From Bacteroides luti (GTDB lineage: Bacteria > Bacteroidota > Bacteroidia > Bacteroidales > Bacteroidaceae): a stretch of DNA of 64,000 nt. The notes beneath the pieces are model-generated. The model saw only the letters and a list, made by a program, of their open reading frames with translations. It ran no database searches and had not been told where the DNA came from. The stretch lies in contig NZ_FQTV01000008.1 in the NCBI RefSeq assembly GCF_900128905.1, positions 1 to 64,000 of the forward strand. The letters are read 5' to 3'. Every line of letters begins with the position of its first letter. Position 1 is the first letter of the stretch. Below, piece by piece: positions 20,079-29,113 of this stretch. The position numbers and the translations under genes are program-made.

Positions 20079-21308
20079 ATGGCGTTAGTAAATGAAAATT
20101 TTTTAAAACTACCGGGTAGTTATCTTTTCTCGGATATTGCTAAGAAAGTAAATACATTTAAAGTAACTCACCCTAAACAAGATGTTATCCGTCTTGGAAT
20201 CGGAGATGTAACTCAACCATTGCCTCCTGCAGTAATAAAAGCTATGCATAATGCTGTTGAAGAGATGGCTTCTAAAAGCACGTTTCGTGGATACGGTCCT
20301 GAACAAGGCTATAATTTTTTAATCGAGACAATCATTAAAAATGATTATGCAAGCAGAGGTATAAGTCTTGAACCAAGTGAAGTTTTCATCAATGATGGAG
20401 CTAAAAGTGATACCGGAAACATTGGAGATATTCTTCGCCACGATAATAGCGTTGGTATAACCGACCCTGTTTACCCTGTATACATCGATTCTAATGTTAT
20501 GGCAGGCCGTGCAGGAGACTTAATTGATGGCAAATGGAGTAATCTTGTTTATATTCCTTGCTTAAGCGAGAATAATTTCATTCCGCAAATTCCTGACAGA
20601 AGAATTGATATGCTATATCTATGCTATCCAAATAACCCAACAGGAACAACTCTTACTAAAGAGGAATTAAAAAAATGGGTTAACTACGCATTAGAAAACG
20701 ACACATTGATTTTGTATGATGCTGCTTACGAAGCATATATTCAGGAACCAGATGTTCCACATTCAATTTACGAAATTAAAGGTGCAAAGAAGGTTGCAAT
20801 AGAATTCAGAAGCTTTTCTAAAACAGCTGGATTTACTGGTGTTAGATGTGGATATACAGTTGTACCAAAAGAACTGAACGCTATAACATTAGATGGTGAG
20901 CAGGTTTCTTTGAACAAATTATGGAACAGACGTCAGTGTACTAAGTTTAACGGAACATCCTATATTACTCAAAGAGCTGCTGAAGCTATATATACTCCAG
21001 AAGGAAAAGAACAGATTAAGGAAATAATCAACTATTATATGACCAATGCCAAAATTATGAAAGAAGGCATTGAATCAACAGGATTAAAAGTATTTGGAGG
21101 TGTAAATGCTCCTTATCTTTGGGTTAAAACACCAAATGGAATGCCTTCATGGAAATTCTTTGAACAGTTGTTGTATGAAGCAAATATTGTTGGAACTCCA
21201 GGAGTTGGATTTGGTCCAAGTGGAGAAGGTTATATTCGCTTAACAGCTTTTGGTGCACGCGAAGATTGCGTAGAAGCAATGAGAAGATTAAAAAATTGGA
21301 TAAAATAA
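20079..21308 (+). CDS. dapL: LL-diaminopimelate aminotransferase
   Basis: PLP enzyme that converts tetrahydrodipicolinate directly to LL-diaminopimelate using glutamate, bypassing the succinylase/acetylase branch. The 409 residues are the usual length. Family features are the N-terminal [13 protein letters not shown], the PNNPTGT turn and the PLP-lysine motif [15 protein letters not shown] near residue 250. It uses glutamate as donor, which ties it to the neighbouring gltBD and glnN genes. Confidence 0.96.
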   Translation: MALVNENFLKLPGSYLFSDIAKKVNTFKVTHPKQDVIRLGIGDVTQPLPPAVIKAMHNAVEEMASKSTFRGYGPEQGYNFLIETIIKNDYASRGISLEPSEVFINDGAKSDTGNIGDILRHDNSVGITDPVYPVYIDSNVMAGRAGDLIDGKWSNLVYIPCLSENNFIPQIPDRRIDMLYLCYPNNPTGTTLTKEELKKWVNYALENDTLILYDAAYEAYIQEPDVPHSIYEIKGAKKVAIEFRSFSKTAGFTGVRCGYTVVPKELNAITLDGEQVSLNKLWNRRQCTKFNGTSYITQRAAEAIYTPEGKEQIKEIINYYMTNAKIMKEGIESTGLKVFGGVNAPYLWVKTPNGMPSWKFFEQLLYEANIVGTPGVGFGPSGEGYIRLTAFGAREDCVEAMRRLKNWIK

Positions 21309-21346
21309 TTTAGAACTCAAATATCATTAAATAAAATTTAGGTAGT

Positions 21347-23536
21347 ATGTCAGATCTAAGATTCAGAGTAGTAGAGACAGCTTTTAAAAAGAAAGCTATA
21401 GAAGTTCCAGCTCCAAAGGAGAGACCTTCTGAATATTTTGGTAAGTATGTGTTTAACAAAGCAAAAATGTTTAAGTATCTTCCAACCAAGGTATACCAGT
21501 CATTGATGGATGCAATGGATAATGGTACTCCACTAAACCGGGATATTGCTGATGCTGTTGCTGCAGGAATGCAAAAATGGGCATTGGAAATGGGAGCTAC
21601 ACACTATACTCACTGGTTCCATCCATTAACAGAAGGTACTGCTGAAAAGCACGATGCTTTCGTTGAACACGATGGAAAAGGTGGTATGATTGAAGAATTT
21701 AGCGGCAAACTACTTATTCAACAAGAACCAGATGCTTCCAGCTTCCCAAGCGGTGGTATCCGTAACACATTCGAAGCTCGTGGTTATTCAGCATGGGATC
21801 CTTCATCTCCTGCATTTATTGTTGGCGACACTTTGTGCATCCCTACAATCTTCATCGCATACACAGGCGAATCATTAGACTACAAAGCTCCTCTTTTAAA
21901 AGCTTTGCAAGCAGTAAACAAAGCTGCTGTAGATGTAGTTCGTTACTTCAACCCTGAAGTTAAAAAAGTAATTTGTAATTTAGGCTGGGAACAAGAATAC
22001 TTCCTTGTAGACGAAGGTCTTTATGCAGCTCGTCCAGACTTACTTTTAACTGGTCGTACTTTGATGGGACACGAAAGTTCTAAGAACCAACAGTTGGAAG
22101 ATCACTACTTCGGTGCAATCCCTACTCGTGTTGCAGCTTTCATGACAGATTTGGAAATTGAAAGTTTAAAACTTGGTATTCCTGTTAAGACTCGTCACAA
22201 CGAAGTTGCACCAAACCAGTTTGAGCTTGCTCCTATCTTCGAAGAATGTAACTTGGCAAATGACCATAACTTATTAGTAATGGCTTTGATGCGTAAATTG
22301 GCTCGTCGCCACGGATTCCGTGTTTTATTACACGAAAAACCATTCAAAGGCATTAACGGATCAGGTAAACACAATAACTGGTCACTAGGTACAGATACTG
22401 GTATCTTATTATTAGGACCAGGTAAAACATCTGAAGAAAATCTTCGTTTTGTTACTTTCGTAGCTAACGTATTAATGGCAGTATATCGTCATAACGGATT
22501 ATTGAAAGCTAGTATTTCTTCAGCAACTAACGCTCACCGTTTAGGAGCAAATGAAGCACCTCCTGCAATTATTTCTTCCTTCTTAGGAAAACAATTGTCT
22601 CAGGTTCTGAAACATTTAGCTGAAAGTACTAAAGACGATTTAGTAAGCCTTAGCGGTAAACAAGGTATGAAGTTGGATATTCCACAGATTCCTGAATTGC
22701 TGATCGACAATACAGACCGTAACCGTACTTCTCCTTTCGCCTTTACAGGTAACCGTTTCGAGTTCCGTGCTGTAGGTTCTGAAGCAAACTGTGCATCTGC
22801 AATGATCGCTCTTAATGCTGCTGTTGCTGAACAATTAGTTATTTTCAAGAAAGAAGTTGATGCTCTTATTGAAAAAGGCGAACCTAAAATTTCTGCTATT
22901 CTTGAAGTTGTTCGTAAATATATTATTGAAAGTAAAGCAATCCACTTCGATGGAAATGGTTACAGCGACGAATGGAAAGAAGAAGCATTGAAACGTGGTT
23001 TGGACTGCGAAACAAGCGTTCCAGTTATCTTTGACAATTACCTGAATGAAAGTAGCATTAAAATGTTCGAGACAACAGGTGTAATGACTAAAGTTGAATT
23101 GGAAGCACGTAATGAAGTTAAATGGGAAACTTACACTAAGAAGATTCAAATTGAAGCTCGTGTGTTAGGTGACTTAGCCATGAACCACATTATTCCAATG
23201 GCAACTAAATATCAGTCACAACTGATTGACAATGTATATAAAATGAAAGACTTGTTCCCAGGAGAAAAAGCTAACACACTTTCTACTAAGAACCTAGAAA
23301 TCATTGAAGATATTGCTAAGAGAACAATCTTCATCAAAGAAAAAGTTGATGAAATGATTGAAACTCGTAAAGTAGCTAATATTATTGAAGAAGAACGTGA
23401 AAAAGCTATTGCATACCACGATAAAATCGTTCCTATGCTAGAAGAAATCCGTTACCATATTGACAAATTAGAATTAATAGTCGATGACCAATTATGGACA
23501 TTGCCTAAATATAGAGAATTGTTATTCATTAGATAA
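21347..23536 (+). CDS. glnN: Glutamine synthetase type III
   Basis: Fixes ammonia onto glutamate with ATP. The 729 residues equal the length of the known Bacteroides GSIII and are far above the ~470 of type I enzymes. Visible signatures are the GSIII N-terminal block (HYTHWFHPLT near residue 85), EVAPNQFELAPIFEE, NGSGKHNNWS, and the NRTSPFAFTGNRFEFRAVGS block with its catalytic Arg/Glu residues. It lies 38 bp after dapL and ends at a terminator, so it may be both co-transcribed and separately regulated. Confidence 0.97.
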   Translation: MSDLRFRVVETAFKKKAIEVPAPKERPSEYFGKYVFNKAKMFKYLPTKVYQSLMDAMDNGTPLNRDIADAVAAGMQKWALEMGATHYTHWFHPLTEGTAEKHDAFVEHDGKGGMIEEFSGKLLIQQEPDASSFPSGGIRNTFEARGYSAWDPSSPAFIVGDTLCIPTIFIAYTGESLDYKAPLLKALQAVNKAAVDVVRYFNPEVKKVICNLGWEQEYFLVDEGLYAARPDLLLTGRTLMGHESSKNQQLEDHYFGAIPTRVAAFMTDLEIESLKLGIPVKTRHNEVAPNQFELAPIFEECNLANDHNLLVMALMRKLARRHGFRVLLHEKPFKGINGSGKHNNWSLGTDTGILLLGPGKTSEENLRFVTFVANVLMAVYRHNGLLKASISSATNAHRLGANEAPPAIISSFLGKQLSQVLKHLAESTKDDLVSLSGKQGMKLDIPQIPELLIDNTDRNRTSPFAFTGNRFEFRAVGSEANCASAMIALNAAVAEQLVIFKKEVDALIEKGEPKISAILEVVRKYIIESKAIHFDGNGYSDEWKEEALKRGLDCETSVPVIFDNYLNESSIKMFETTGVMTKVELEARNEVKWETYTKKIQIEARVLGDLAMNHIIPMATKYQSQLIDNVYKMKDLFPGEKANTLSTKNLEIIEDIAKRTIFIKEKVDEMIETRKVANIIEEEREKAIAYHDKIVPMLEEIRYHIDKLELIVDDQLWTLPKYRELLFIR

Positions 23537-23583
23537 TTCTCAATAGAGTTATCTATTTCTTTTGTTGGTTGTTTTAAGTTTGT

Positions 23584-23620
23584 AAAAGGGGACGCTGTGA
23601 AGCACCCCCTTTTTCTTTTT
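23584..23620 (+). terminator. Terminator after glnN
   Basis: AAAAGGGG (23584-23591) pairs with CCCCTTTT (23606-23613), followed by a T-rich tail. It sits between the convergent glnN and response-regulator genes, whose own A-rich 5' arm may let it work in both directions. Confidence 0.8.
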
Positions 23621-23636
23621 AAAACACAGCTAATAT

Positions 23637-24353
23637 TTACTTTCCTAGAAAATTCTTTCCCATATATTGGTTAAAAGCATCTTTATATTGCTCGCCAATA
23701 GGTATGTAAACCTGCCCTTCCATTATAATCCTTCCTTTGGCTATTTCTATAATTTTCTGCAAATTAATGATATATGAACGATGCACTCTCATAAACTTAC
23801 CTGCAGGTAATCGTTCTTCCATAATTTTCATGCTTAAAAGAGACATAATAGGCTTTTCCTGAACAAGATGAATACGTACATACTCACTCATACTTTCTAT
23901 ATAAATTATAGAGTCTACATCCAACCTTACTATTCTGTATTCTGTTTTAACAAACAGATGTTTATCATCATCCATTTGTTTATGCGACAACATAAGCAAT
24001 TCGTGCTGCTGTTTTACTTTATTGACCGATTTAAGAAAATCGTTATAACTGAATGGTTTCAATAAATAATCCAGTGCATCTACTTTAAACCCTTCAATAG
24101 CATACTCAGAATAAGCTGTAGTAAAAACAATCAGAGGTTTGTTTACCAAAGAACGCACAAAATCAAGCCCGTTTAAATCGGGCATATTAATATCAACAAA
24201 CATTAAGTCAATATCATCATTTGAGATTGCCTCCATTGCTTCATAAGCACTACTACAAGATTTTATGAGTTCAAGAAACGGTACTTTATTTATGTAATTA
24301 GCAATTTGTGTAAGCGCCAGCGGTTCATCATCAACAGCAATACATCTTATCAT
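23637..24353 (-). CDS. LytTR-family response regulator
   Basis: 238 residues: an N-terminal receiver domain with acidic pocket VDDE and phospho-acceptor Asp54 (LMFVDINMPD), then a C-terminal LytTR DNA-binding domain (from about residue 135, with HRSYIINLQKI). Its ATG overlaps the stop of the upstream kinase gene by 4 bp (ATGA), indicating translational coupling. Targets are not known; the adjacent polyphosphate genes are candidates by position only. Confidence 0.93.
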   Translation of the reverse strand: MIRCIAVDDEPLALTQIANYINKVPFLELIKSCSSAYEAMEAISNDDIDLMFVDINMPDLNGLDFVRSLVNKPLIVFTTAYSEYAIEGFKVDALDYLLKPFSYNDFLKSVNKVKQQHELLMLSHKQMDDDKHLFVKTEYRIVRLDVDSIIYIESMSEYVRIHLVQEKPIMSLLSMKIMEERLPAGKFMRVHRSYIINLQKIIEIAKGRIIMEGQVYIPIGEQYKDAFNQYMGKNFLGK

Positions 24354-25540
24354 AATAATGGTATAATTAATAATACACTAAATTCGTCAACAGTAGAATC
24401 TATCTTCAATGTATAATTGTCAGGATACAGCAGATTCAAACGTTTTCTCACGTTTTCCAGGCCTATACCTTGTTCATGTTCTTGAGATTTTTGATCGCAG
24501 TTACTGTTTGTCACTAAACATTCAATATCTCTCTCGTTAACTTGAAGACTAAAGTTAATATATGAATCCTTCCGATAACTAATACCATGCTTAAATGCAT
24601 TTTCAAGAAATGAAATAAACAGTAACGGAGGGATCTGAACTGACGGAATTATTTCCGGAAGATAAAGCTTAATGTTCACCTTATCTGTATACCTAAGCTT
24701 CATCAGCTCAATATAATTCTGAATAAAAAAAACTTCTTTCTCAAGACTTATAGTTGGTTGACTGGAATCATACAAAACATACCTCATCATTTTGGAGAGC
24801 CCTATCACCGTTTCTTTAGCCTTTTCTGTATCAATATCTATTAATGCGTGAATATTATTAAGTGTATTCATAAAAAAATGAGGATTTATCTGATGCTTCA
24901 GATAAGCCAGTTCTGTTTCCAGATTATGCTTTTCGAGCTCCTTTAATCTATGTGCATCTCTTATTGACTGGAATAGTAATTTTATAGCAATATTAAATCC
25001 AACAATAAGAATTGCAATTATAAAATTATTCATGAAGAAACCCACGAAAGGTATACGCAAAAAGCTTTTCTGACGAGGCCCCAAAAAAGGTTCTTTTTTA
25101 TCTTTATATCCTGGAATATTCTGGGGAAGGGGATTTATAGCTTTATCACCCATAGTGTCCATTGGCTTGAATTTATCATCACGAGGAAGCGGTGGCCCCG
25201 ATTTCCATTCGTTTCTAGTCCACGGTTCCGGACCTTTATGAGGATTAAAAAAGCCATTAGGAGAAAAAGATGTTGCCAGACAAATTGTAACAACTACCGA
25301 AGCAAGATAAAGCCACCATTTCTTTTTAAAAAACAGTAGTGGCATGAGCAGGTAGTTATTTACAAGAAAAATTAGAAGGAAAGGAATCATCCCTTCCCAA
25401 GTATGAAATATATCAAGCCAGCCAAATGAGGAATTTTGCTTATAAATATCATCAATAAATGGTACTATAAGCAAAATCAACCAAATAACTACATAGATAA
25501 AATTCTCTAAAATCTGTTGTTTCTTTTCTGTGTTAATCAT
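24350..25540 (-). CDS. LytS-type sensor histidine kinase
   Basis: 396 residues. About four transmembrane segments (near 14-29, 50-70, 75-92 and 165-188) surround a Pro-rich loop of roughly 65 residues (95-160) likely to face the periplasm. The His_kinase domain has the phospho-acceptor in HQINPHFFMNTLNNI (His221), and the ATPase part includes FLENAFKHGI and GIGLENVRKRL. It is overlapped by its LytTR partner. The loop could be the sensing region, but no ligand can be named. Confidence 0.92.
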   Translation of the reverse strand: MINTEKKQQILENFIYVVIWLILLIVPFIDDIYKQNSSFGWLDIFHTWEGMIPFLLIFLVNNYLLMPLLFFKKKWWLYLASVVVTICLATSFSPNGFFNPHKGPEPWTRNEWKSGPPLPRDDKFKPMDTMGDKAINPLPQNIPGYKDKKEPFLGPRQKSFLRIPFVGFFMNNFIIAILIVGFNIAIKLLFQSIRDAHRLKELEKHNLETELAYLKHQINPHFFMNTLNNIHALIDIDTEKAKETVIGLSKMMRYVLYDSSQPTISLEKEVFFIQNYIELMKLRYTDKVNIKLYLPEIIPSVQIPPLLFISFLENAFKHGISYRKDSYINFSLQVNERDIECLVTNSNCDQKSQEHEQGIGLENVRKRLNLLYPDNYTLKIDSTVDEFSVLLIIPLL

Positions 25541-25607
25541 GTTATAACATGTTATTATAACAAATATACAACTTTAATATTACTCCTGATCACAATCATT
25601 GGATTAA

Positions 25608-26285
25608 CTAAAACTTATGTGAGTAACCAATACCTATGATATGACTATTAGTTTCATCCTCGTCTTCATCAAAGTTTACGTATTTATAATACAAATCCAA
25701 TGAATTCTTATTATTTATTTTATATTTCGTTCCCAAAATAAATCCAATCTTATCTAATCCATTCCCGGTTTTATTATTGAGTGAATTATAAAATTCACAA
25801 GACGTATATGGTTCAAAGCTGAAGTTTTTTATATTGTAGCTAAGAGCAACCTTACTACGAATATACTGTTTCGGATTTGCTCTTGTTGACGTTTCAGACA
25901 CTCCCTGTCGGTACGTGCTTTGAAACCTTTCACGCAAAGAAATGGTAAAACGATTAAATTCATAACTTCCCTGAACGAAGAAATAATAACGATGTCTTAT
26001 TTCCCAATCTTTAGTGGGATGATTGTAATTAATTAAATTATATGCTCCACCAGCTTTTAGATAGGGACAGAACTTATAAGAGAGTTGTAAAGCTGTAGAA
26101 AAGCGATCTATTTCATTAAGATTATCACGAAGACGAAACTCTTCCTCTAATGAAACTTCCAGTTTTGAAACAATTTTCCTGGAAACCTCTACGCTGGTAT
26201 ACATACCCAAATCATCACTTTGTGCAAAAGAAAATGTGCTGCCAAGCAAAGCAGCAGACAAACATGCTATTTTTACTATTTTCAT
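25608..26285 (-). CDS. DUF2490 outer-membrane beta-barrel protein
   Basis: 225 residues with a signal peptide (MKIVKIACLSAALLGSTFSFA). The remainder alternates polar and aromatic residues in the style of a small beta-barrel and ends in IGIGYSHKF, a typical outer-membrane C-terminus with terminal Phe. I assign it to DUF2490 from memory of the family (EEEFRLRDN near residue 47). It lies 18 bp after the DUF4956 gene, so it is part of the polyphosphate-polymerase operon. Confidence 0.8.
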   Translation of the reverse strand: MKIVKIACLSAALLGSTFSFAQSDDLGMYTSVEVSRKIVSKLEVSLEEEFRLRDNLNEIDRFSTALQLSYKFCPYLKAGGAYNLINYNHPTKDWEIRHRYYFFVQGSYEFNRFTISLRERFQSTYRQGVSETSTRANPKQYIRSKVALSYNIKNFSFEPYTSCEFYNSLNNKTGNGLDKIGFILGTKYKINNKNSLDLYYKYVNFDEDEDETNSHIIGIGYSHKF

Positions 26286-26303
26286 ACAACTGCTATATTT
26301 ATA

Positions 26304-26987
26304 TTATTCGTCGTCTTTAGGAAGCCTCGTCATAGTGTCTATAGTATTAATTTCATCGTGCAATGGCTCATAATAAATCTTTAGATACGCCGTATCACGA
26401 AGAAAATCAAGATGCCCTACTTCTACCTTCAAAATATCAATCCCGGTTCGTTTCTTTAAATCTTCCATTAATTCATCATATTTGTCGGGAGTTATAAGGC
26501 TTATTTTATCATACAATATGAGTTTGCATGATGTATGTTTCAGCCATCGACTACTTTCCAAAGCCCAGGTTATCAGAACAAACAAAATATTAGTTGCAAG
26601 TAATTCTGCATAGCTTATCTGAACAGCAACAGCATTGATAACAGACACAGCAATAATTAAAAAAAGATAAGTCATTTCTCTGATGGGTACCGATTCGGTT
26701 CTGTACCTTATTATTCCAAAAATAGCAAAGACACCTAAAGCAAAACCTATTTTAATTTTTACACTATTAAGCAAGAATATAAGTAAAAACACACTTACAT
26801 TAATCAGCGAAAACGTAAAATAGTAATCTCTTCTTCTACTTTTGGGATAATAGAAAAAATGAATAATAGAAGTTACTATAACAAAATTAATAAGGAAGCG
26901 CATTATCAGCTGTCCAAAACCATTAGCATCAAGTAATGGAGTTCCCAGAAGATCAATATTGCTCATCCATTCAGAAAGTGTATCCAT
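26304..26987 (-). CDS. DUF4956 membrane protein
   Basis: 227 residues with four or five hydrophobic segments (about 27-45, 55-72, 78-90, 105-122, 128-142) and a cytoplasmic-looking C-terminal domain. The motif FAIFGIIRYRTESVPIREMTY is typical of DUF4956. It overlaps the 3' end of the VTC-like gene by 17 bp, which indicates close coupling. In other genomes DUF4956 commonly sits beside VTC-domain proteins; a membrane partner of the polymerase is my inference. Confidence 0.82.
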   Translation of the reverse strand: MDTLSEWMSNIDLLGTPLLDANGFGQLIMRFLINFVIVTSIIHFFYYPKSRRRDYYFTFSLINVSVFLLIFLLNSVKIKIGFALGVFAIFGIIRYRTESVPIREMTYLFLIIAVSVINAVAVQISYAELLATNILFVLITWALESSRWLKHTSCKLILYDKISLITPDKYDELMEDLKKRTGIDILKVEVGHLDFLRDTAYLKIYYEPLHDEINTIDTMTRLPKDDE

Positions 26988-27747
26988 AAGATTTATTAGT
27001 TAATTTATTTATTTGTATTAATTTGCTTTTGAATCGATTATATTTCAAAGACGGATTGGTAAGAACTGCTCCAAGGCAATATTTACTAATACTAACCTGC
27101 CTGATTCTGTCTCTATTCATTATTTCTCTTACAGGAGAATAAGACTCTCCTTCTTGCTTAACTTCAACAATTACAAAATCAGAAATTGCCTCTTCTTTTC
27201 TTGTTTCCAGATTCAGGAAGTTGATGTCACAATCTAACGTCAAACGTTCTGTTTTACAGCGATTGACTAATGTTATTCGATAAAAGTTATTTTCGAGTAC
27301 AGGAAACAGGTTATCCAGTTCATATCTGGAATGAGAATGTAGAAACTCTGCATTCTTTTTAATTCTAAAATGGTCTTTGTTCTTAATGCCGGTCCTGACC
27401 TTTCGTGTTTGGCCTTTATTGTTTTTATGCTTCACCTCCAGAAAAGTCAGACTTGAATCTACATATTCTCTTATCCTTATTTTTTCTCTGTCGGTCTTCC
27501 CGTTTTGATGAGCAATGAACATATCATCTGCAGGAGTATCCAAATAAGTTGTGTGGTAATTATTAACTCGTTTGCCATTAATATCCTGAACGAAATATTC
27601 ATCCTTTATCTTTTTAAGAAAAGGTTCAAAACGCTCTGTAGGAATAATAAACTTAGTATCAATCCTATTCATTAATCGAACAGCATCCATTTCTTCCAGA
27701 GAGATGGGAGGCATTTCGTTTAATAACTGTATAACTTCTGAACGCAT
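26971..27747 (-). CDS. VTC-domain polyphosphate polymerase family protein
   Basis: 258 residues matching the VTC tunnel domain, which makes polyphosphate from ATP in yeast. Visible are RIDTKFIIP near the N-terminus, a DGKxDRxKIRIREY-like block, FLEVKHKNNKGQTRKVR with alternating basic residues lining the tunnel, and a late VIVEVKQE. There is no transmembrane segment or signal peptide; DUF4956 may supply the membrane anchor. A hairpin at 27830-27858 separates it from the thiamine operon. Confidence 0.83.
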   Translation of the reverse strand: MRSEVIQLLNEMPPISLEEMDAVRLMNRIDTKFIIPTERFEPFLKKIKDEYFVQDINGKRVNNYHTTYLDTPADDMFIAHQNGKTDREKIRIREYVDSSLTFLEVKHKNNKGQTRKVRTGIKNKDHFRIKKNAEFLHSHSRYELDNLFPVLENNFYRITLVNRCKTERLTLDCDINFLNLETRKEEAISDFVIVEVKQEGESYSPVREIMNRDRIRQVSISKYCLGAVLTNPSLKYNRFKSKLIQINKLTNKSYGYTF

Positions 27748-27829
27748 CTATTTAAATGTTTTTTTGATAGAATTAGTCTAATCATAATACTTTTCTCATT
27801 ACGAATGTATTACAATACGACAAACCATC

Positions 27830-27858
27830 AAAAAGCAATCAATGAACGGATGCTTTTT
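27830..27858 (-). terminator. Terminator between thiamine and polyphosphate operons
   Basis: AAAAAGCA (27830-27837) pairs with TGCTTTTT (27851-27858), giving a short stem with T-runs on both strands. It lies 27 bp after the thiamine pyrophosphokinase stop codon. Confidence 0.6.
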
Positions 27859-27884
27859 ATCAGTAAAAATGGAATATATTAAGA

Positions 27885-28523
27885 TTAGTAGGCTCTGAAG
27901 ATAATAGCCTTACCTGAGGTATGGATTATAAAGCGGTCGGATAAGGAAGCATTAAGAGTTCCTTGCCACCATTGTTTTAAAGGAGGAAGAGTATACTGAA
28001 GTCCTTCCTGAGACATATCGGCATCAGAAAGATTAAAAATAGAGACTTGCTGGCCCAGATAACTTTCAAATTCACTGTCTTCTGATATAGGAGTAAATAC
28101 ACCATAATCGGTTACCATTTCTACATCTGCCTGATCCATATAATCGGCCAGCAGACTAATGTTTCCTAATGTATGGTCTTCTCTTTTTCCTGTTGCACCA
28201 AGAATAAGCAAGTCCATTTTATTTTGTTGCAGGCAGTAATTAAATGCTTTGGTCAAATCGTTTGTTTCCTGATCTGGAATAGAGTGAAGAATATGCGCAA
28301 ACTGCTTTTTATTTAACTTTGAAAGAGAATCTCCGTCGCCAACTATAGCAACGGGAATTCTTCCTTTACTGACAAACTCATCGGTAGCTCCATCGCAGCA
28401 AACCACATATTCTGTATTAGTCAAAAGAGCTATAGGTAGTGGATGAACCGGGAAATCTCCATTAGCCAGAATAATGGCAGAGGGATTCTTAGCGATTGTC
28501 AGTAATGGGTATTTTTTCATCAT
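27885..28523 (-). CDS. Thiamine pyrophosphokinase
   Basis: 212 residues. Converts imported thiamine to thiamine diphosphate with ATP. Family motifs seen are IILANGDFP, VCCDGATDE, AIVGDGDS, DQETNDLTKA and LGATGKREDHTLGNI. It overlaps the pnuT gene by 35 bp and is third in the TPP-riboswitch operon. The gene-neighbour logic (receptor, transporter, kinase) makes a thiamine-salvage role nearly certain. Confidence 0.93.
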   Translation of the reverse strand: MMKKYPLLTIAKNPSAIILANGDFPVHPLPIALLTNTEYVVCCDGATDEFVSKGRIPVAIVGDGDSLSKLNKKQFAHILHSIPDQETNDLTKAFNYCLQQNKMDLLILGATGKREDHTLGNISLLADYMDQADVEMVTDYGVFTPISEDSEFESYLGQQVSIFNLSDADMSQEGLQYTLPPLKQWWQGTLNASLSDRFIIHTSGKAIIFRAY

Positions 28524-29094
28524 TCAAAGCATTATATAACATCATCTTTTTCCATTTGAAGTAGCCAAATACAGCTATCACGGAGTACAAACCGTAGAGA
28601 ATAGTTGTAGGATACAGACCTTTGTAAAGATACAAAGCACAGCAAGCAACATCCACAACAATCCAAACCAACCATTGCTCAATATACTTATATGCCAGCA
28701 GCCACATTCCAATAATGCTTAAAGCAGTAACAAATGAGTCTGCATAAGGAACTGTACTATCGGTATAACGAGTCAGGATAAAAGCTATTCCAACAAAAAG
28801 TATGGCAAAGATAATAATTATCGGCAAGAAGTATTTAACCGGAGTATAAGAAATAGGTCGCTCCTCTCCTTCTTTTTGGTCGGACTTTTTCATCCACATC
28901 ACCAGTCCGTACAAACCGGCCAGTAAATAATAGATATTAATACCCATATCTGCATAAAGTCCCGCAGCATAAAATACATATATGTACACAAGCGGCATAA
29001 CAACTCCGGCAAACCACAAATAGATACTTGCTTTATACTCTAAGTAGAGATAAAGCAAGCCTATAAGTGTGCCTATAATTTCAAGATAATCCAT
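28489..29094 (-). CDS. pnuT: PnuC-family thiamine transporter (PnuT)
   Basis: 201 residues, mostly membrane-spanning, with about seven hydrophobic segments. The PnuC-family WxxWxxxD-like motif is present (QWLVWIVVD near residue 153). PnuC proteins usually move nicotinamide riboside, but the location between a TPP riboswitch receptor and thiamine pyrophosphokinase points to thiamine. This context is known in Bacteroides, where the gene is called pnuT. Transport is probably by facilitated diffusion with trapping by phosphorylation. Confidence 0.9.
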   Translation of the reverse strand: MDYLEIIGTLIGLLYLYLEYKASIYLWFAGVVMPLVYIYVFYAAGLYADMGINIYYLLAGLYGLVMWMKKSDQKEGEERPISYTPVKYFLPIIIIFAILFVGIAFILTRYTDSTVPYADSFVTALSIIGMWLLAYKYIEQWLVWIVVDVACCALYLYKGLYPTTILYGLYSVIAVFGYFKWKKMMLYNALNDEKIPITDNR

Positions 29095-29113
29095 TATAGT
29101 ATATTTTCTTTAA

